From positions 2,356,001 through 2,420,000 of the forward strand of contig NZ_JABBFX010000001.1 of the NCBI RefSeq assembly GCF_012927085.1: a DNA stretch of 64,000 bases, given 5' to 3'. The notes beneath the pieces are model-generated. The model saw nothing but the letters and a program-made list of their open reading frames with translations. It was not told the origin of the DNA and did not search any database. The stretch is from Ramlibacter agri. GTDB lineage: Bacteria; Pseudomonadota; Gammaproteobacteria; Burkholderiales; Burkholderiaceae_C. A program made the position numbers and the translations under genes. Position 1 is the stretch's first letter, and every line of letters starts with the position of its first letter. This document shows positions 1-8,598 of this stretch, piece after piece.

Positions 1-116
1 AGCAGCGTGCCTTCGTGGTCGATGCGCAGCCGGTCGCCCCGGCCGACGACGAGGCGCACGTGGTTGATGTGCTCCAGGCTGGCGTGGTGGCGCCTTTCGC
101 GTTCCGCTTGGGTCAT
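1..116 (-). CDS. Hypothetical protein, N-terminal fragment cut by window edge
   Basis: Only the first 38 codons lie in the window; the gene continues past the left edge. The protein starts MTQAERERRHHASLEHIN and is basic and hydrophilic, with no signal peptide or membrane segment in this part. It is too short to assign to a family. The ATG at 116 is the only in-frame ATG near the edge, and the reading frame stays open to base 1. The alternative is that this is a spurious frame. Confidence 0.45.
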   Translation of the reverse strand, partial: MTQAERERRHHASLEHINHVRLVVGRGDRLRIDHEGTL

Positions 117-234
117 CGCAACCCCCTTGCTGCCACGGGCAAACGCCGCGATGGCTGCCGTTCTTGTACAGCAGCGCAGGCGCGGCGTTAAGGGGGTGGC
201 CCCTGGCTCATGTCGGGAGTTGCGGCAGGACGCG

Positions 235-258
235 GGCGCCCGCAGTCGTGCGGGCGCC
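235..258 (-). terminator. GC-rich hairpin after the DUF4148 gene
   Basis: Perfect inverted repeat with 10-bp arms (GGCGCCCGCA / TGCGGGCGCC) and a GTCG loop, starting 9 bases past the stop codon of the minus-strand gene at 268-618. The position fits a transcription terminator, but no T-run follows on the minus strand, so it may instead protect the 3' end or act with Rho. Confidence 0.55.
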
Positions 259-267
259 ACACTCCGC

Positions 268-618
268 TTACTTCGCAGCGAGGTTGGTGCTCGCCTGGCG
301 GCCCGGCACGCGATGCTGCGCCAGGTATTGCGAGCCGCTGTCCTCGCCCGTCAGCGCCTTGACTTCACCGCGCGACGCCAGGTAATCGGCGGTCACGTCG
401 GAGCGGGTCTTCTCGCTCTGGAACTTGGCCAGCGGGTTGTACGAGGTGGACCAGGGGTTCACGCCCGTCTTCTTGTACGCGGACAGGTCGGCGTTGACAT
501 CGGCGCGCGACTTGGTGGACACGAACGGGTCGTTCGGGATCAGGGGCGACTCGGCGAACGCCGCACCGGCGAAAGCGGAGGCGAGGACGAGGGTGCTGAC
601 AGCGATCTTGGCATTCAT
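268..618 (-). CDS. DUF4148 domain-containing exported protein
   Basis: A 116-residue protein with a clear Sec signal peptide (hydrophobic residues 5-20, cleavage probably after AAFA) followed by a short hydrophilic mature part rich in Ser, Thr, Asp and Lys. The pattern SRADVNADL and later TRSDVTADYLASRGEV is the internal repeat typical of DUF4148, a family of small periplasmic proteins of unknown function abundant in Burkholderiales. The ATG at 618 is chosen because AAGGAAAC sits just upstream and the signal peptide begins there; the longer frame upstream has neither. It is a single-gene unit with a strong hairpin after it. Confidence 0.85.
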   Translation of the reverse strand: MNAKIAVSTLVLASAFAGAAFAESPLIPNDPFVSTKSRADVNADLSAYKKTGVNPWSTSYNPLAKFQSEKTRSDVTADYLASRGEVKALTGEDSGSQYLAQHRVPGRQASTNLAAK

Positions 619-718
619 GACGGTTTCCTTTTTGGGTCTATCGGGCGGCGTTTCGTCGTCCGTGGATGTAATGTAGAAAGCCGTCTTTAGCTGGCCCTTA
701 GCGCTCACTTAGTTGGGA

Positions 719-1306
719 ATGAGGGCCGCGCGTATCATCGTTTGCGTGGAAGCCCTGACCTCCCTGCGGAATAGCGAATCGCGCTATGGCGTGCTGCCGA
801 TGCTGCTGCACTGGGGCATGGCGCTGTTGATCATCGGCCTGGCCGCGCTCGGCCTGTACATGGTGTCGCTGCCCGATGCCGGCTACGACCGCGAGAAGAT
901 CACCTTGATCGTCGTGCACAAGGCCTTCGGCATGCTGGCGCTTGCGCTGGTGGCGCTGCGGCTGGCGTGGCGGCTGGTCGACATGTTGCCGCGTGGCGTG
1001 GAGGGTGCGCCGATCTGGCAGCAAGTCGCCGCGCACGTGATGCACCTGCTGCTGTATGCGCTGATGCTCGCGGTGCCGCTGACCGGATGGATCATGTCCT
1101 CGATGGGCGGCTATCCGCTGTCCTTCTTCGGCTGGTTCGAGGTGCCGGACGTCGTGGCGGAGAACGAGGCGTTGTTTCCGTTTTTCATCGAGCTGCATGC
1201 GTGGCTGGCGTGGACGCTCGTAGCGCTGGTTGCCGTGCATGTGGTGGCCGCCTTGCGGCATCACTTCGTGATCAGGGATGCGAGCCTGCGCCGCATGTTG
1301 CCGTGA
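719..1306 (+). CDS. Cytochrome b561 family protein
   Basis: About 195 residues with four predicted membrane helices (roughly 25-48, 62-88, 103-125, 158-180). Family histidines that would bind two b-type haems are visible: H31 in LLHW, H67 in VHKAFG, H109 in VMHLL, H160 in ELHAW and H174 in AVHVV. Bacterial b561 proteins pass electrons between quinol and periplasmic acceptors in the inner membrane; the specific partner here is unknown. Start choice is uncertain: ATG 719 is used, but GTG 746 is also in frame and would give a more usual N-terminus; neither has a strong ribosome site. Confidence 0.85.
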   Translation: MRAARIIVCVEALTSLRNSESRYGVLPMLLHWGMALLIIGLAALGLYMVSLPDAGYDREKITLIVVHKAFGMLALALVALRLAWRLVDMLPRGVEGAPIWQQVAAHVMHLLLYALMLAVPLTGWIMSSMGGYPLSFFGWFEVPDVVAENEALFPFFIELHAWLAWTLVALVAVHVVAALRHHFVIRDASLRRMLP

Positions 1307-1312
1307 CCGCAA

Positions 1313-1912
1313 TCACGGCGCCGTCTCGAGCACGAACGCCGCCACCTCCCGCAACGCCAACGCCACGGCCTGGTTCGCCGCAAGCACACCGGCCGACGGC
1401 GCCTTCTGCTGCATGCGCACTTGCTGCGCGATGTCGCGCGTGCCCAGGATCTTGCCGCTCGTCTCGTCGACCAATCGAACGCGCAGCGCGAGGCGCAGCA
1501 CCGGCACGGCATCGTCCGTGAAGTCCTGCACCAGCTCCGCCACCTCCGTGTGCAGCGCCAGCGCGCCACCGCCCGTGTAGGGCGGCGCGAGCACCGCTGC
1601 AAAGGCCTGCGTCCGCTCCAGCGAGCGCAGCAGCAACGGATGCAGCATCTGCGAAGGCGTCTCGCCCCACAGGTTTCGGCTGAAGTAGGCGACCTGGTGC
1701 GCGCGCACCGTGTAGGCCATCTGCGTCGTGTCGTACATGGGCCGCGTCTGCGGCTCGTACACCAGCAAGGGCTGCGCGCGTCGCCGTCCCTGGGGCAGGT
1801 CGGTGGGCTGTTCGTCCAGCAGCGAGGTCGCCGTCGCGCGCTCGGGCGGCGCGACGATGGCGCAGCCCGGGACGGCGAGGCAGGCCAGGAGCAGCGCGCG
1901 CCGCGGCGTCAT
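1313..1912 (-). CDS. ABC-type transport auxiliary lipoprotein (PqiC/MlaB-type partner)
   Basis: A 199-residue lipoprotein: a short basic start, a hydrophobic stretch and lipobox LAVPGC with the lipidated Cys at residue 17. The mature part has the pattern of ABC-transport auxiliary lipoproteins (LLVYEPQTRPMYDTTQMAY, then NLWGETPSQML and a C-terminal LREVAAFVLE), which sit in the outer membrane and work with MCE proteins in lipid transport. Its ATG overlaps the stop of the upstream MCE gene by four bases (1909-1912), so the two are translated together. No ABC ATPase or permease accompanies the pair. Confidence 0.85.
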   Translation of the reverse strand: MTPRRALLLACLAVPGCAIVAPPERATATSLLDEQPTDLPQGRRRAQPLLVYEPQTRPMYDTTQMAYTVRAHQVAYFSRNLWGETPSQMLHPLLLRSLERTQAFAAVLAPPYTGGGALALHTEVAELVQDFTDDAVPVLRLALRVRLVDETSGKILGTRDIAQQVRMQQKAPSAGVLAANQAVALALREVAAFVLETAP

Positions 1913-2883
1913 GGCCCCTCGCCGGGGCCGGGCGCTTCGGCGCCGCCGCGCAGCAGCACGGACGGATCGCGCTTGATGCGCGTGGTGGCGTCGTCGAGCG
2001 AAGTGGACAAGTGGTCCAGCCGCACCAGCGCGCGCTGCGCCTGCGGCAACACCTGGTTCTGCAAGGCGCGCACGGCGTCGTTGCTCGATTGCAGCAGCGG
2101 CTCGACGCGCGTGCTGGCCTGCTGCGTGGTGACGAGGATGGTGCCCATCGAAGCCGAGAGCGCGTCGAGGTCGCGCAGCGTGGACTGCGCCTGCGGCAGC
2201 AGCTGCTGGCGCAGCAGCACCACGCTCTCCTGGCTCGATTGCAGCAGCGGGCCCACCTGGCCGCTGGCCTTCTCCGCATTGGCGAGGATGGTCCCGAGGC
2301 GGGCGCTGTGGGCCGACAGCGTGCGGCTCACTTCATCCAGGCTGGCCAGCGATTGCTTGAGCGAAGCGACGGTGCCCGGGTCCAGCACGCCCTGCAGCAG
2401 CGCCGAGGCGGACTGCACGCTCTGGTTCAGCTGCTGCATGGCCGTATCCAGGCTGGTGGTCTGCGAAGGCAACGCCGCGATCTGCGGCCAGCTGCTGCCG
2501 CTGGCGGGCTGCAGCGGCTGGCCGGCCGCGCCGCGGTCTTCCAGGCTGATATAGACGTAGCCGGTGAAGCCGCGCGCGGCGAGGCCGCGGCCCGTGATGG
2601 TGGCGACGGTGGCGGAGCTGACGGGCGCGTCGTCGCGGATGTCCGCGAGGATGCGCACCTGGCGCGGGCCGAGCAGCCGCACCGAGCGCACCTGGCCGAC
2701 CTCGACGCCATGGAATTCGACCGGCGCGCCGGTGATGAGGCCGGAGACGGAATCCGGCGAGCGGATCTCGTAGGTGCGATAGCGCGCTGCGGCCAGCAGG
2801 TACCAGGCGAGGGCGGCCGCGGCCACTGCCAGCAGCAGGACGCCGAAGATCACCCGGGCGCGCGCCTCGACACTGAATGCCAT
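1909..2883 (-). CDS. MlaD family (MCE domain) lipid transport protein
   Basis: A 324-residue protein with one N-terminal membrane helix (about 12-30), an MCE domain (about 38-115, with APVEFHGVEVGQV and GFTGYVYISLEDRG) and a long C-terminal part rich in Gln, Ser and Leu (about 145-310) predicted to form coiled coils. MlaD-type proteins bind lipids in the periplasm as the substrate-binding part of MCE transporters. AGGAGG lies just before the ATG at 2883. The usual gene order is permease, ATPase, MCE, lipoprotein; here only the last two are present and the preceding gene is putA. Confidence 0.9.
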   Translation of the reverse strand: MAFSVEARARVIFGVLLLAVAAAALAWYLLAAARYRTYEIRSPDSVSGLITGAPVEFHGVEVGQVRSVRLLGPRQVRILADIRDDAPVSSATVATITGRGLAARGFTGYVYISLEDRGAAGQPLQPASGSSWPQIAALPSQTTSLDTAMQQLNQSVQSASALLQGVLDPGTVASLKQSLASLDEVSRTLSAHSARLGTILANAEKASGQVGPLLQSSQESVVLLRQQLLPQAQSTLRDLDALSASMGTILVTTQQASTRVEPLLQSSNDAVRALQNQVLPQAQRALVRLDHLSTSLDDATTRIKRDPSVLLRGGAEAPGPGEGP

Positions 2884-2980
2884 CGCCGGTTCCTCCTGCA
2901 GCCACAGCCGTGGCGGCTTTGGCGAGTGCGATTCTGCCAGCGCACCAAAGTTCCTGCCCCTTGGGCGTAGGCCCGGCGTT

Positions 2981-5900
2981 TCAGCCTATCGTCATCAGCG
3001 ACGCATTGCCGCCGGCCGCGGCGGTGTTGACGCTCAGCGAGCGTTCCACCACCAGGCGCTCCAGCGGCACCTCGCGCGTGCCGGGCTCCAGGCGTTCCAC
3101 CGCCACGATGGGGCCCGGGCGCTGCGCGAGTTCGCGCTGCACTTCGGCGAGTTCGCCAACACCGCCATGCAGCAGGACCGCATCGAAGGCGACTTCGGGC
3201 CGCCGCCAGTCCTGGGCCAGCGAGACGCTGGCCTGGGCGTCGGCCGGCAGGCGCTGCAGCAGCAGCCGCGCCTCGGCCGGCCAGATGGCGTGGCTGCCGG
3301 CGGCGCGCACTGCGTCGAGTTGCGCGAGCCGGTCGTCGTCGTTCACCGCGAGGCAGAGGACGGCCGAACGCGGCACCAGCCGCCAGGTGTTGCGCTCTCC
3401 CGTGGGGCCGGACAGTGTCTGGGGCTCGTCCAGCCAGCGCTCGGCCACGCCACGCGGGTGCCGCGCGAGCAGCCGGTACAGGTAGAGGGGACCGCCCGCC
3501 TTGGGCCCGGTGCCCGACAGGCCTTCGCCGCCGAAGGGCTGCACGCCGACCACCGCACCGACGATGTTGCGGTTCACGTAGACATTGCCCGCATGCGCAC
3601 CGGCCAGCACGCGGGCGATGGTCTCGTCGATGCGCGTGTGCAGGCCCAGGGTCAGGCCGTAGCCCGTGGCGTTGATCTGCGCGATGAGGCCGTCGAGGTC
3701 TTCGCGCCGGTAGCGCACGAAGTGCAGCACCGGGCCGAACACTTCGCGTTCCAGTTCGGCGAGGCTTTCCAGCTCGATCAGCGTGGGCAGCACATAGGTG
3801 CCGCCATCCAGCGGATGCAGCGCGCGGCCGGCGACCTGGTGCACGCGCCGCCCGCGCGCGCGCATCTGCTCGATGTGGCGGCGGATGTTGGCCTGCGCCT
3901 CGGCGTCGATGACCGGGCCGACGTCGACGGCCAGCCGGTCCGGCCGGCCGACGCGCAGTTCGGCCATCGCGCCAAGCAGCATCTCCAGCAGGCGGTCGGC
4001 CGCGTCCTCCTGCACGCACAGCACGCGCAAGGCGGAGCAGCGCTGGCCGGCGCTGTCGAAGGCGGACACCAGCACGTCGGCCACCACTTGCTCGGGCAGC
4101 GCGGAGGAGTCGACGATCATCGCGTTCTGGCCGCCGGTCTCGGCGACCAGCGGGATGGGGCGGCCGCGCGCGTCGGTGCGGCCCGCCACGCTGCGCTGGA
4201 GCAGGCGCGCGACTTCGGTGGAACCGGTGAAGAGCACGCCCTGCACGCGCGCATCGGCAACGAGAGGCGCGCCGACGGTCTCGCCGCCGCCGGGCAGCAG
4301 TTGCAGCGCATGGCGCGGCACGCCGGCCTCCCACAGGGCGCGCACCGCTTCGGCCGCGATCAGGGGCGTCTGCTCCGCCGGCTTGGCCAGCACGGTGTTG
4401 CCGGCGGCCAGCGCCGCCGCCACCTGGCCGGTGAAGATGGCCAGCGGGAAGTTCCAGGGACTGATGCACACCACGGGGCCGAGAGCCTGGTGCGTGGCGT
4501 TGTCGAACTCGGCCTCCACCTGTGCGGCGTAGTAGCGCAGGAAGTCGACGGCCTCGCGCACTTCGGCAATGGCGTTGGATGCGGTCTTGCCGGCTTCGCG
4601 GATGATGAGGTTCATCAGGCGCGGCATCGCCTGTTCCAGCCGGTCGGCGGCGCCGCGCAGCAGGCGGGCGCGCTCTGCTGGCGCCACTGCAGCCCAATCG
4701 TGCGCATGCTCGCTGGCCGCGGTGAGCGCGAGTTGCACGTCTTCCGGCGTGGCTTCTTCCACCCGGCCCACGATGTCCCCATGGTCGGCCGGATTCCGGA
4801 TTACTTCGCCGGTCTTCCGCAGGCTGGGTTCGCGCAGTGACTCCAGCAACACCGTCCCCAGCTCCGCCAGTTGCGCCTCGCTCGCCAGGTCCATCCCCCG
4901 CGAATTCTTCCTGCGCTCCCCATACAGATCGCGCGGCAACGGAATCGCCGGATGCGGCAATCCCCCCAACTGCGCCACCTGCTCCACCGGATCCCGCACC
5001 AGTTCGTCGATCGCCAGCGAGGTATCCGCGATGCGATTCACGAACGAAGTATTCGCCCCGTTCTCCAGCAACCTGCGCACCAGGTAGGCCAGCAAGGTCT
5101 CGTGCGTCCCCACCGGCGCATAGATGCGGCAAGGCCTGGCGAGCTTGCCTTCGCCCACCACCTGCTCGTACAGCGGCTCGCCCATGCCGTGCAGGCACTG
5201 GAACTCGTACTGCCCCGGCTGCCAGCGGTCCGGCCCCGCCAGCTGGTAGATCGCGGCCAGCGTGTGCGCGTTGTGCGTGGCGAACTGCGGATACACGGCA
5301 TCGGTCGCCGCCAGCAGCTTGCGCGCGCAGGCGATGTAGGCGACGTCCGTGTACGGCTTGCGCGTGTAGACCGGGTAGCCGTCCAGGCCGTCGATTTGCG
5401 CCCGCTTGATTTCCGAATCCCAGTACGCGCCCTTCACCAGCCGCACCATCAGCCGCCGCCCGCTGCGGCGGGCGAGATCGATCAGGTAGTCGATCACGAA
5501 GGGACAACGCTTCTGGTACGCCTGCACCACGAAGCCCAGGCCGTTCCAGCCTTGCAGCTGCGGCTCGAAGGCCAGCCGCTCCAGCAGGTCCAGTGACAGC
5601 TCCAGCCGGTCGGCCTCCTCGGCGTCGATGTTCAGGCCGATGTCGTAGCGCTTGGCCAGCGCCGCCAGCCGCACCAGCAGCGGGTACAGCTCGCCCATCA
5701 CGCGGTCGTACTGCGAGCGCGAATAGCGCGGGTGCAGCGCCGACAGCTTGATCGAGATGCCCGGGCCGTCGATGATGCCGCGCCCCGCGGACGCCTTCCC
5801 GATCGCGTGGATCGCCTCTTCGTAGGCATGCAGGTAGCGCTCGGCGTCGCGCGCGGTCAGCGCCGCCTCGCCCAGCATGTCGAAGGAGTAGCGGAAGCCC

Positions 5901-6538
5901 TGGGCTTCGCGTTCGCGCCCGTTCTCCAGCGCCTGGTGGATCGTCTCGCCGGTGACGAACTGCTCGCCCATCATGCGCATCGCCATGTCCACGCCCTTGC
6001 GGATCAGCGGTTCGCCGCCGCGGCCGACCAGGCGCGCCATGGCGGCGGTGAGCCCGCTTTCACTGTGCGTGGCGACCAGCTTGCCCGTGAGCAGCAGGCC
6101 CCAGGTGGCGGCATTGACGAACAGCGAGGGACTGCGCCCCAGGTGCGCCTGCCACTGGCCTTGCGCGATCTTGTCGCGGATCAGCGCGTCGCGCGTGGCG
6201 GGGTCGGGGATGCGCAGCAGCGCCTCGGCCAGGCACATGAGCGCGATGCCTTCCTGCGAAGACAGCGCGTATTCCTGCAACAGGTTCTGCACCAGGCCCG
6301 CGCGGCCGGCCGAAGCCTTGCGATCGCGCACGTTCTGCGCAAGTCGCACGGCGAGCGCATGCGTGGCTTGCGCCAGTTCCGGCGGCAGCCGCGCCTGCTC
6401 CAGCAAGCCGGCAAGCGCCTGCTGCTCAGGCGGCCGCGTCGCGGCGGTGATGGCGCGCCGCAGGGGTGTGGCGGCGTAAGGGCTGGGTTCGTCGAAGGCC
6501 GCAAATGGCGGCGGCGCACTGCTGTCCATATCCGCCAT
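2981..6538 (-). CDS. putA: Bifunctional proline dehydrogenase / glutamate-5-semialdehyde dehydrogenase
   Basis: Oxidises proline to pyrroline-5-carboxylate (FAD) and then to glutamate (NAD), with channelling of the intermediate. Residues about 200-500 form the proline dehydrogenase barrel (IKLSALHPRYSRSQYDRV, RLVKGAYWDSEIKRAQ, FATHNAHTLAAI). About 570-1010 form the aldehyde dehydrogenase (ISPWNFPLAIFTGQVAAAL, catalytic Glu in VAETGGQNAMIV, catalytic Cys in SAGQRCSALR). The C-terminus keeps the ALDH-like extra domain and the conserved last motif (ERSLSVNTAAAGG). At about 1185 residues it lacks the N-terminal ribbon-helix-helix DNA-binding domain of the roughly 1320-residue E. coli enzyme, so it should not repress its own gene. 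The start is uncertain: ATG 6538, ATG 6529 and TTG 6547 are all in frame. Confidence 0.97.
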   Translation of the reverse strand: MADMDSSAPPPFAAFDEPSPYAATPLRRAITAATRPPEQQALAGLLEQARLPPELAQATHALAVRLAQNVRDRKASAGRAGLVQNLLQEYALSSQEGIALMCLAEALLRIPDPATRDALIRDKIAQGQWQAHLGRSPSLFVNAATWGLLLTGKLVATHSESGLTAAMARLVGRGGEPLIRKGVDMAMRMMGEQFVTGETIHQALENGREREAQGFRYSFDMLGEAALTARDAERYLHAYEEAIHAIGKASAGRGIIDGPGISIKLSALHPRYSRSQYDRVMGELYPLLVRLAALAKRYDIGLNIDAEEADRLELSLDLLERLAFEPQLQGWNGLGFVVQAYQKRCPFVIDYLIDLARRSGRRLMVRLVKGAYWDSEIKRAQIDGLDGYPVYTRKPYTDVAYIACARKLLAATDAVYPQFATHNAHTLAAIYQLAGPDRWQPGQYEFQCLHGMGEPLYEQVVGEGKLARPCRIYAPVGTHETLLAYLVRRLLENGANTSFVNRIADTSLAIDELVRDPVEQVAQLGGLPHPAIPLPRDLYGERRKNSRGMDLASEAQLAELGTVLLESLREPSLRKTGEVIRNPADHGDIVGRVEEATPEDVQLALTAASEHAHDWAAVAPAERARLLRGAADRLEQAMPRLMNLIIREAGKTASNAIAEVREAVDFLRYYAAQVEAEFDNATHQALGPVVCISPWNFPLAIFTGQVAAALAAGNTVLAKPAEQTPLIAAEAVRALWEAGVPRHALQLLPGGGETVGAPLVADARVQGVLFTGSTEVARLLQRSVAGRTDARGRPIPLVAETGGQNAMIVDSSALPEQVVADVLVSAFDSAGQRCSALRVLCVQEDAADRLLEMLLGAMAELRVGRPDRLAVDVGPVIDAEAQANIRRHIEQMRARGRRVHQVAGRALHPLDGGTYVLPTLIELESLAELEREVFGPVLHFVRYRREDLDGLIAQINATGYGLTLGLHTRIDETIARVLAGAHAGNVYVNRNIVGAVVGVQPFGGEGLSGTGPKAGGPLYLYRLLARHPRGVAERWLDEPQTLSGPTGERNTWRLVPRSAVLCLAVNDDDRLAQLDAVRAAGSHAIWPAEARLLLQRLPADAQASVSLAQDWRRPEVAFDAVLLHGGVGELAEVQRELAQRPGPIVAVERLEPGTREVPLERLVVERSLSVNTAAAGGNASLMTIG

Positions 6539-6553
6539 TGTTGGCAATGGCGG
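6532..6553. promoter_or_regulatory. Inverted repeat over the putA start codon
   Basis: Perfect 9-bp inverted repeat CCGCCATTG / CAATGGCGG with a TTGG spacer. It covers the possible putA start codons at 6538 and 6547. It could be an operator for a regulator encoded elsewhere (for example an Lrp-type PutR) or an mRNA hairpin that hides the start codon. No experimental or comparative support is available here. Confidence 0.4.
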
Positions 6554-6595
6554 CCGGATTTTGTTGCGAATATTCCTTGCCCAGCAGAATTTTGT

Positions 6596-8566
6596 TCATG
6601 GATTCAGCTGTTTCGCCAGATCGACGAAGAAGGCCAGGCTGCCCGGATTGGCCATCGCATCCGGGCTCGCCACCTTCTCCGGCGATGCGCCCAGCAGCAG
6701 CTTGCGGACCGGCACCTCCATCTTCTTGCCGGTCAGCGTGCGCGGCACCTCGGCGACCCGATAGACCTCGTTCGGCACGTGGCGCGCCGAAGCCTTGGTG
6801 CGGATGGCGTTGGCGATGCGACTTTTCAGCGCGTCGTCCAGCACCAGCCCCGAATGCAACACCACGAACAGCGCCATGTAGGACGGCCGGCCGAGGTACT
6901 CGAGGTCCACCACCAGGCTGTCGCGTACTTCGGGCAGTTCCTCCACCACGCGGTAGATTTCCGCCGTGCCCATGCGGATGCCGAACCGGTTGATGGTGCT
7001 GTCCGAGCGGCCGTAGATGATGGCCGTGCCGCGCGGCGTGAAGCGGATCCAGTCGCCGTGCCGCCACAGGCCCGGGAAGGTGTCGAAGTAGCTTTCCAGG
7101 TAGCGCTGGCCGCCGGCATCGTTCCAGAAGTACAGCGGCATCGACGGCATCGGCTTCGTCACCACCAGCTCGCCCACTTCATCGATCACCGGCTGCCCGG
7201 CTTCGTTGTAGGCATAGGCGGCCACCCCCAGCTCGCGGCACTGGATCTCGCCGGCGGTCGTCGGCAAGGTCGGCGCGCAGGCGACGAAGCCGGAAGCGAT
7301 GTCGGTGCCGCCGCTGATGGAGGCGAGCCAGACGTCAGTCTTCACTGCGTCGTAGACCCACTTGAACGCTTCCACCGGCAGCGGCGAGCCGGTGGCGTTG
7401 ATCGCGCGTAGCCTGGGCAGGGGCGCGAAGTCGCGCGGCCGCACGCCGTCCTTCATGCAGTTGATCAGGAAGGCCGCGCCGCAGCCGAACAAGGTCACCT
7501 CCTGCTGGTCCAGGAAGCGCCAGATCGCCTGCGCATCGGGCCAGGCCGGGTTGCCGTCGTACAGCACGATGGTGCCGCCCACCAGCAGGCCGCCCACCAG
7601 CAGGTTCCACACGATCCAGCCGGTGCCGCCCAGGAACAGCATGCGGTCGCCGGGCCGCAGGTCGTGCTGCAGCGCCATCGTCTTCAGGTGCGTGATCACG
7701 ATGCCGCCGTGCCCATGCACCATGGCCTTGGGCAGGCCGGTGGTGCCGGACGAATAGACGATCCACAGCGGATGGTCGAAGGGCAGCCGCTTGAACGTGA
7801 GCTCCGCCTCCTGAGCGACGGCCTCGCTCCACGGCAGGCGGTCGCGCCAGTCGACCGCGCGCTGCGCCGCCAGCGGGCCGGCCACGTGCAGCACGGCGCG
7901 CACGCTGGGCAGCTCGCGCAGCAGCTCGTGCACGGTGGCGAGGCGGTCGTGCACCTTGCCGTTGTAGCGGTAGCTGTCGGTCGCCAGCAGCAGCTTCGGT
8001 TCGATCTGGCGCAGGCGGTCCAGCACCACGGTCGGTCCCATGTCGGGCGCGCAGCTGGACCAAGTGGCGCCGAGGCTGGCGCAGGCGAGGAAGGCCGTGA
8101 CGGTTTCGGCCTGGTTCGGCAGGTAGGAGGCGACGCGGTCGCCCGCCTGCACGCCCAGTGCGCGCAGCCGGTGCGCGAGCGCGCCGACATCGCGCCGCAG
8201 CTGCGCCCAGGAGATTTCACGGATGCCGTCTTCGTTGCGGGCGATCAGCGCCGGGCGCGTATCCGTGGCATTGCGGAAGATGTGCTCGGCGTAGTTCAGC
8301 CGCGCGTTCGGGAACCACTGCGCGCCGGGCATCTGCTGCGCGCCCAGCACCGGCTGCGGGCTGCCGTCGGCCTGCACGTCGAAGAAGTTCCAGATGCTGG
8401 TCCAGAAGTCCTCGAGCTGGTCCACCGACCATTGCCACAGGGCTTCGTAGTCGGCGAAGGTGAGGCCGTGCTTCTGCTGCAGCCACTGCTGGTAGGCAGC
8501 CAGGCGGCTGGCGGCGGCCTGCTCAGGGGACGGTTGCCAGAGGATTTCCGGGGTCGATGCGCTCAT
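6596..8566 (-). CDS. aacS: Acetoacetate-CoA ligase (acetoacetyl-CoA synthetase)
   Basis: A 656-residue AMP-forming enzyme that activates acetoacetate to acetoacetyl-CoA, feeding ketone bodies or polyhydroxybutyrate breakdown products into central metabolism. Visible: the N-terminal ACS domain (DFWTSIWNFFDV), P-loop-like motif YSSGTTGLPKAMVHGHGG at about 270, adenylate motif (SGGTDIASGF) near 425, RHGDWIRFTPRG near 500, GRSDSTINRFGIRMG, and the C-terminal acetylatable Lys in RTLTGKKMEVPVRK. The length is normal for acetoacetate-CoA ligases (about 650). It lies 57 bases upstream of putA on the same strand, so the two may share a transcript. Confidence 0.95.
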   Translation of the reverse strand: MSASTPEILWQPSPEQAAASRLAAYQQWLQQKHGLTFADYEALWQWSVDQLEDFWTSIWNFFDVQADGSPQPVLGAQQMPGAQWFPNARLNYAEHIFRNATDTRPALIARNEDGIREISWAQLRRDVGALAHRLRALGVQAGDRVASYLPNQAETVTAFLACASLGATWSSCAPDMGPTVVLDRLRQIEPKLLLATDSYRYNGKVHDRLATVHELLRELPSVRAVLHVAGPLAAQRAVDWRDRLPWSEAVAQEAELTFKRLPFDHPLWIVYSSGTTGLPKAMVHGHGGIVITHLKTMALQHDLRPGDRMLFLGGTGWIVWNLLVGGLLVGGTIVLYDGNPAWPDAQAIWRFLDQQEVTLFGCGAAFLINCMKDGVRPRDFAPLPRLRAINATGSPLPVEAFKWVYDAVKTDVWLASISGGTDIASGFVACAPTLPTTAGEIQCRELGVAAYAYNEAGQPVIDEVGELVVTKPMPSMPLYFWNDAGGQRYLESYFDTFPGLWRHGDWIRFTPRGTAIIYGRSDSTINRFGIRMGTAEIYRVVEELPEVRDSLVVDLEYLGRPSYMALFVVLHSGLVLDDALKSRIANAIRTKASARHVPNEVYRVAEVPRTLTGKKMEVPVRKLLLGASPEKVASPDAMANPGSLAFFVDLAKQLNP

Positions 8567-8598
8567 GGCCGGGAATTATCCGGCCACGGCCGCGTGCC

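Noticed and set aside
5732..7411. Long plus-strand open frame opposite putA and the acetoacetate-CoA ligase gene
   Set aside because: It is rich in Arg, His, Gln and Ala with no domain pattern and lies antisense to two clear enzymes. Such frames are a by-product of high GC content and codon bias.
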